A stretch of 64,000 nucleotides of DNA, from the NCBI GenBank assembly GCA_963932955.1, contig CAWVRK010000004.1:47872-111871 (forward strand), written 5' to 3'. Each line of letters begins with the position of its first letter. Within the stretch, counting starts at the first letter, position 1. The stretch is from Flavicella sp963932955. GTDB taxonomy: Bacteria; Bacteroidota; Bacteroidia; Flavobacteriales; Flavobacteriaceae. Of the stretch, positions 61,004 to 64,000 are shown in pieces. The position numbers and the translations under genes are program-made. The notes beneath the pieces were generated by a model. The model did no database searches and had not been told where the DNA came from. It saw only the letters and a list, made by a program, of their open reading frames with translations.

Positions 61004-63411
61004 GATTTGGGGCTTAAGGTTTGGGTACTGCGGATATGTTTGGTGTCGGTAGTGCTTTGCATAAAAATGGCTTCAAAATAGTCTCCTGCAGCCCAAGTAT
61101 CAATAAAATTGTCGTAATACACACTTCCCGGATTTCCAGATTGTCCACCTGGGTAGATGCCCAAGGCTTTGGGAGGGGAGCTCATCTCTACAATCATCCG
61201 CCAAGAAGGTCCGTGGTCATGGGTAACTGCATTGGGGGAATTCTCTTCACCACCTATGGGAATGTCAAAGCGTGAGAATGCTGGCAAACCTTGCAGAAGG
61301 TGCCTTGCAGCCGTTCCTTTATATTTGCTCCACTTGTAGGGACTTTTAGCGTCCCAAGTATCAAATACACTCATAGCCGATTGAAAACTAATCAGGAACA
61401 AGTCTTTGGCAGCTTCAATAGGTGTTGTCGCCACAATGTCAGCAAAAGTGTCGTTGGGCTTGTTTTTCAAAAGATAAATGGTTTGGTAGGTAAAGGGTTT
61501 TTTCAAAGCGACGTCTGTTTGCTCAAACTCATCCCAAGTCAATTTGTAGAGATGGTTCCACCATTCTGTCCACAAGCTTGGTGCCAAGGCGTTCATGCCA
61601 TTGTTATAATCCCAGGCTGCTAATATTTTCAACATACGTAACTCCTCAGTATTGAGTGTTTCTCTATTGATTTCTGCAAGCATTGTGGGCAACAGTTCCG
61701 AAGCTTTTAGATTGAAATTGTTGTTTTGCAGGGATTTAAAATCTTCTAGATTCAGTTTGTTTTTTGAGCTCAAAAAAGTGTTGATAATGCGGTTTCTATA
61801 GGATTCGTAACCATCGTTGAACACATAATAGGGGTAACTTTGATCTGTAGGGTATTGGTTGGCAGAACTCACAAATCCTCGTTTTGGGTTTTTGCTAAAG
61901 GCATTGTCGGATTTAGGAATGTAGGCTTGCCAGTCGTTGGTAGCAAGGCTTCCATCCATCAAAAATTTTCCTTGTCCTTTCCATTTGTTGGCAAAATCTC
62001 CTTGTACCCATAGCGCAATGTCTCCATCAGAAGCGGCAAATACAAAGTTTTGAGCTGGAGCCACCCAATGTTGCAGTGCTGCTAAATAGTCCTCGTAATT
62101 TTTACCGCGATTCAGTTCCAAGAATGTACGTTGTCCATTGCCTCCAAGGTGCCCGACCCATTTCATCGCGTAGCCTTGTTTGCCATGACGGCCTTTGAAG
62201 GAAGCGTCATAACTAACAGGACCGTGGTGAGTGTACCGCACCGAATCTAAAAAAGAAGCTTGTCCTTTTATTTTTATTTCTTCCACACGTATGCGAGCAG
62301 CTTTCCAGGTTCCTTCGTAGCGATAAGTAGTTTTGCTTGCGTCCTGAAACTGTATTTTGTACCAGTCTTTGACATCTCTGGTGGCATTGGTTTCTCCCCA
62401 AGCGATGTGTTTGTTAAACCCAGAAATAACACCCAATGCACCGGGAAGTGTTGCTCCATAAGAACTGTGTTTGGGCGTGGCGAGTTGCATGACAAACCAA
62501 ATGGAAGGGAGGTTGAGCCCCAAATGCGGGTCGTTGGCCAAAATGGGATTTCCAGAATAGGATTTTTCGGCTGAGATGGCCCAGTTGTTGCTTCCGTTGT
62601 TGGGATGGGGTTTTTCAAAAGTTTCAGCAATAACGTCCAAAGGTATTTGTTGGTTGGGAACAGCTGTCATCGCACTGCTTATGTGTTTCCAGGAGGTTTC
62701 TTTGGGTACGACAGGGTCAAGGGTGTCAAAAAAATCGGGGTACCAAGCGTCAAAGCGTTTTTGACCAAATAGGCGCAGGGCATTGGTGTATTCCAAATCG
62801 GCATCGCCACCGCAAAGCATGTCTGTCATATACATCAGTAACAAAGATGTTTTGAGCGGAGTCCACGCTTCTGGAGCGTAGTTTAAGAGTTTGTATTCCA
62901 CAGGGTAATCTGCGGAATCTAAGGAATTGATATAGCTGTTGATTCCCTGTGTATAAGCATCCAGCAGGGCGATTGTTTCCGCATCTGCTGCCATGTCTCT
63001 GAGTGTGTTTTCTGCTCCAAAAACCATTCCTTTTCTACGTTGCATGCGGTCGTGCTCCAAGGCCTTTTTTCCAAAAATTTCCGACAAACGCCCCGCAGCA
63101 GCATGGGTTTGAAATTCCATTTGCCACAAACGGTGCTTGGCTGTAATATATCCTTGGGCAAAGCACAAATCCAAGTCATTTTGCGCAAAAACATGAGGAA
63201 CAAGCTGGGCGTCGTAATGGATTCTTACGGGCTCTTTCAGTCCTTCAAGCCCCAAAGTCCCTGTGGTGACCTCGTCCTTTTCATTTTGCCAAAATCCTTC
63301 GGAGGGACTCAGTATTTTTCCTAAGGGGGGGAGCTTCCCAATAGGATTGTTCAACAAATAGAAAAACAAGGCAGCCAAAAAGAGGCTTCTCAAAAAGGTG
63401 AATCTGTTCAT
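61000..63411 (-). CDS. Penicillin-acylase-type N-terminal nucleophile hydrolase (S45)
   Basis: An 803-residue precursor with a start hydrophobic segment (RSLFLAALFFYLL) that is a signal or anchor. S45 enzymes cut themselves before a Ser: here HPNNGSNNWAISAEKS places Ser274 as the new N-terminus. Residues before it form the alpha chain (RIHYDAQLVPHVFAQND, QGYITAKHRLWQMEF); residues after it form the beta chain with ILANDPHLGLNLPSIWF and ISGFNKHIAWGETNA. Substrate may be an N-acyl compound such as an acyl-homoserine lactone, an acyl-amino acid or a beta-lactam; not decidable here. Start ATG 63411 is used over 63510. Confidence 0.9.
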   Translation of the reverse strand: MNRFTFLRSLFLAALFFYLLNNPIGKLPPLGKILSPSEGFWQNEKDEVTTGTLGLEGLKEPVRIHYDAQLVPHVFAQNDLDLCFAQGYITAKHRLWQMEFQTHAAAGRLSEIFGKKALEHDRMQRRKGMVFGAENTLRDMAADAETIALLDAYTQGINSYINSLDSADYPVEYKLLNYAPEAWTPLKTSLLLMYMTDMLCGGDADLEYTNALRLFGQKRFDAWYPDFFDTLDPVVPKETSWKHISSAMTAVPNQQIPLDVIAETFEKPHPNNGSNNWAISAEKSYSGNPILANDPHLGLNLPSIWFVMQLATPKHSSYGATLPGALGVISGFNKHIAWGETNATRDVKDWYKIQFQDASKTTYRYEGTWKAARIRVEEIKIKGQASFLDSVRYTHHGPVSYDASFKGRHGKQGYAMKWVGHLGGNGQRTFLELNRGKNYEDYLAALQHWVAPAQNFVFAASDGDIALWVQGDFANKWKGQGKFLMDGSLATNDWQAYIPKSDNAFSKNPKRGFVSSANQYPTDQSYPYYVFNDGYESYRNRIINTFLSSKNKLNLEDFKSLQNNNFNLKASELLPTMLAEINRETLNTEELRMLKILAAWDYNNGMNALAPSLWTEWWNHLYKLTWDEFEQTDVALKKPFTYQTIYLLKNKPNDTFADIVATTPIEAAKDLFLISFQSAMSVFDTWDAKSPYKWSKYKGTAARHLLQGLPAFSRFDIPIGGEENSPNAVTHDHGPSWRMIVEMSSPPKALGIYPGGQSGNPGSVYYDNFIDTWAAGDYFEAIFMQSTTDTKHIRSTQTLSPKS

Positions 63412-63556
63412 AAAGCGGCGCAAATGTTGGAGGTTTTGATTGGTATGAAGATTGGCTAACAATGTAATTTCACAAAGCTTAAAATTAATTAAAATTAAAC
63501 GTATCTCCAATAGCTTTGCAAATTTTTATACAAAGGGAGAACATCTTTTTTGAAAT

Positions 63557-63943
63557 TCATTGGTTAAAAAATGTTGCAAGGGGCTGACTAACAGTTAACA
63601 GCTCAGTTTTGGTCACTAAGTGTGGGGTGGTCAGTGTGTCCATCTCTTTGTATATTGTATTGGCTTTTCCCTCTATACCCGCGTAAAAAACGATGATTTC
63701 AGCTTCGGTGGTTCCTTCATTTTTTCCACAATGCCAGGTGTTGACCAATTCGGCGAGTGCAGCACCCGCTTTTAAGTGTATAACAGTACTGCCTAAGGTG
63801 CGAACTTGTACTTCTGTAAATTTAATGGAATAGTTTTTCTGCGACAACGTAAGAGGGAAGTGGGATGAGGATGAAAAAACGCTGTGTTGTAAGAACAAAT
63901 AATTAAGAAAAAGGCCGTCAAAGATTACAAACACATGTTTCAA
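63557..63943 (-). CDS. Cupin-like protein, probably truncated at the N-terminus
   Basis: The C-terminal 80 residues read as the second half of a cupin: LKAGAALAELVNTWHCGKNEGTTEAEIIVFYAGIEG, in which the His and the FYAG end are family marks. The first half, which should hold the HxH...E metal motif, is missing and replaced by a hydrophobic stretch (FVIFDGLFLNYLFLQHSVFSSS). Only a TTG start is available at 63943, no ATG. I think this is a degraded or broken gene; a signal peptide is the alternative explanation. Confidence 0.45.
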   Translation of the reverse strand: MKHVFVIFDGLFLNYLFLQHSVFSSSSHFPLTLSQKNYSIKFTEVQVRTLGSTVIHLKAGAALAELVNTWHCGKNEGTTEAEIIVFYAGIEGKANTIYKEMDTLTTPHLVTKTELLTVSQPLATFFNQ

Positions 63944-64000
63944 TAAAATATAGTACGTAGTGTTATTGTATTGTTATTCATCCCAATTATCAAATTAAGT

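Noticed and set aside
63325..63332. Seven-G run as a phase-variation site
   Set aside because: It lies inside the intact coding sequence of the penicillin acylase, which reads through without break; nothing indicates variation.
1..64000. CRISPR arrays, insertion sequences, prophage genes or integration at tRNA-Ala
   Set aside because: No short repeat array, no transposase or integrase and no duplicated tRNA end were seen in the window.

Overview
This window is chromosomal DNA from a member of the Bacteroidota, most likely a flavobacterium (family Flavobacteriaceae or a close relative). The DNA is AT-rich, genes lack Shine-Dalgarno boxes, and most promoters carry the Bacteroidota -7 element TAnnTTTG, often with a TTG or TTTG at -33. 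Typical gene content supports this: tgt followed by an LptG-type permease and accA, transketolase split into two genes, a hisNB fusion, a DUF3810 protein, an M28 peptidase, a PorT-like barrel and a YtxJ bacilliredoxin. There is no phage, insertion sequence, integrase or CRISPR array; this is a dense housekeeping region with a few accessory genes.

Layout. 1-4.2 kb: a bifunctional Rel (p)ppGpp enzyme cut by the window start, a TrmH/SpoU methyltransferase and a DUF3810 membrane protein, all on the minus strand. 4.2-15 kb: dnaB, the transketolase N-half, queE, two lipoproteins (one a cyclophilin), a sixA-ppx cluster, pdxH, a sodium/solute symporter, recR with a glycosyltransferase, and hemJ. 15-18.6 kb: tgt, lptG, accA and tRNA-Ala(GGC). 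19-26.6 kb: a complete histidine operon, hisG-D-C-NB-H-A-F-IE. It is preceded by a leader peptide with four His codons among five and a strong intrinsic terminator, which is a textbook attenuator arrangement. 26.6-39 kb: a run of minus-strand genes: a hypothetical protein, an outer-membrane barrel, the transketolase C-half, maf, smpB, dapD-like, a thioesterase, miaA, a K+ channel, a DEDDh/GIY-YIG exonuclease, yggS, serA, serC and a LuxC-type acyl-CoA reductase. 39-50 kb: an accessory stretch with a GH3 glycosidase, a Kazal-like/DUF6174 lipoprotein, a decayed reading frame, an M28 peptidase, a small lipoprotein, a patatin, and an M1 peptidase homologue that has lost its zinc site. 49-64 kb: an XRE regulator divergent from an M14 carboxypeptidase, an Lrp regulator, an LtaS-like membrane sulfatase-fold enzyme, cysS-yidD-lgt, clpB, a hypothetical surface protein, ytxJ, a small membrane protein coupled to a penicillin-acylase-type hydrolase, and a probably truncated cupin.

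How the genes fit together. The his operon makes histidine from PRPP and is probably controlled by translation of the His-rich leader. serC and serA supply serine; the two transketolase halves should form one enzyme although they lie 21 kb apart. yidD and lgt (membrane insertion and lipoprotein lipidation) sit with cysS, and several lipoproteins in the window would be Lgt substrates. Seven genes have a -7 box ending only 4-7 bases before the start codon, which predicts leaderless mRNAs.

The points most worth a second look are the histidine attenuator, the catalytically dead M1 homologue, the repeated palindromes between the XRE and M14 genes, the leaderless promoter class, and the Kazal-like/DUF6174 lipoprotein.
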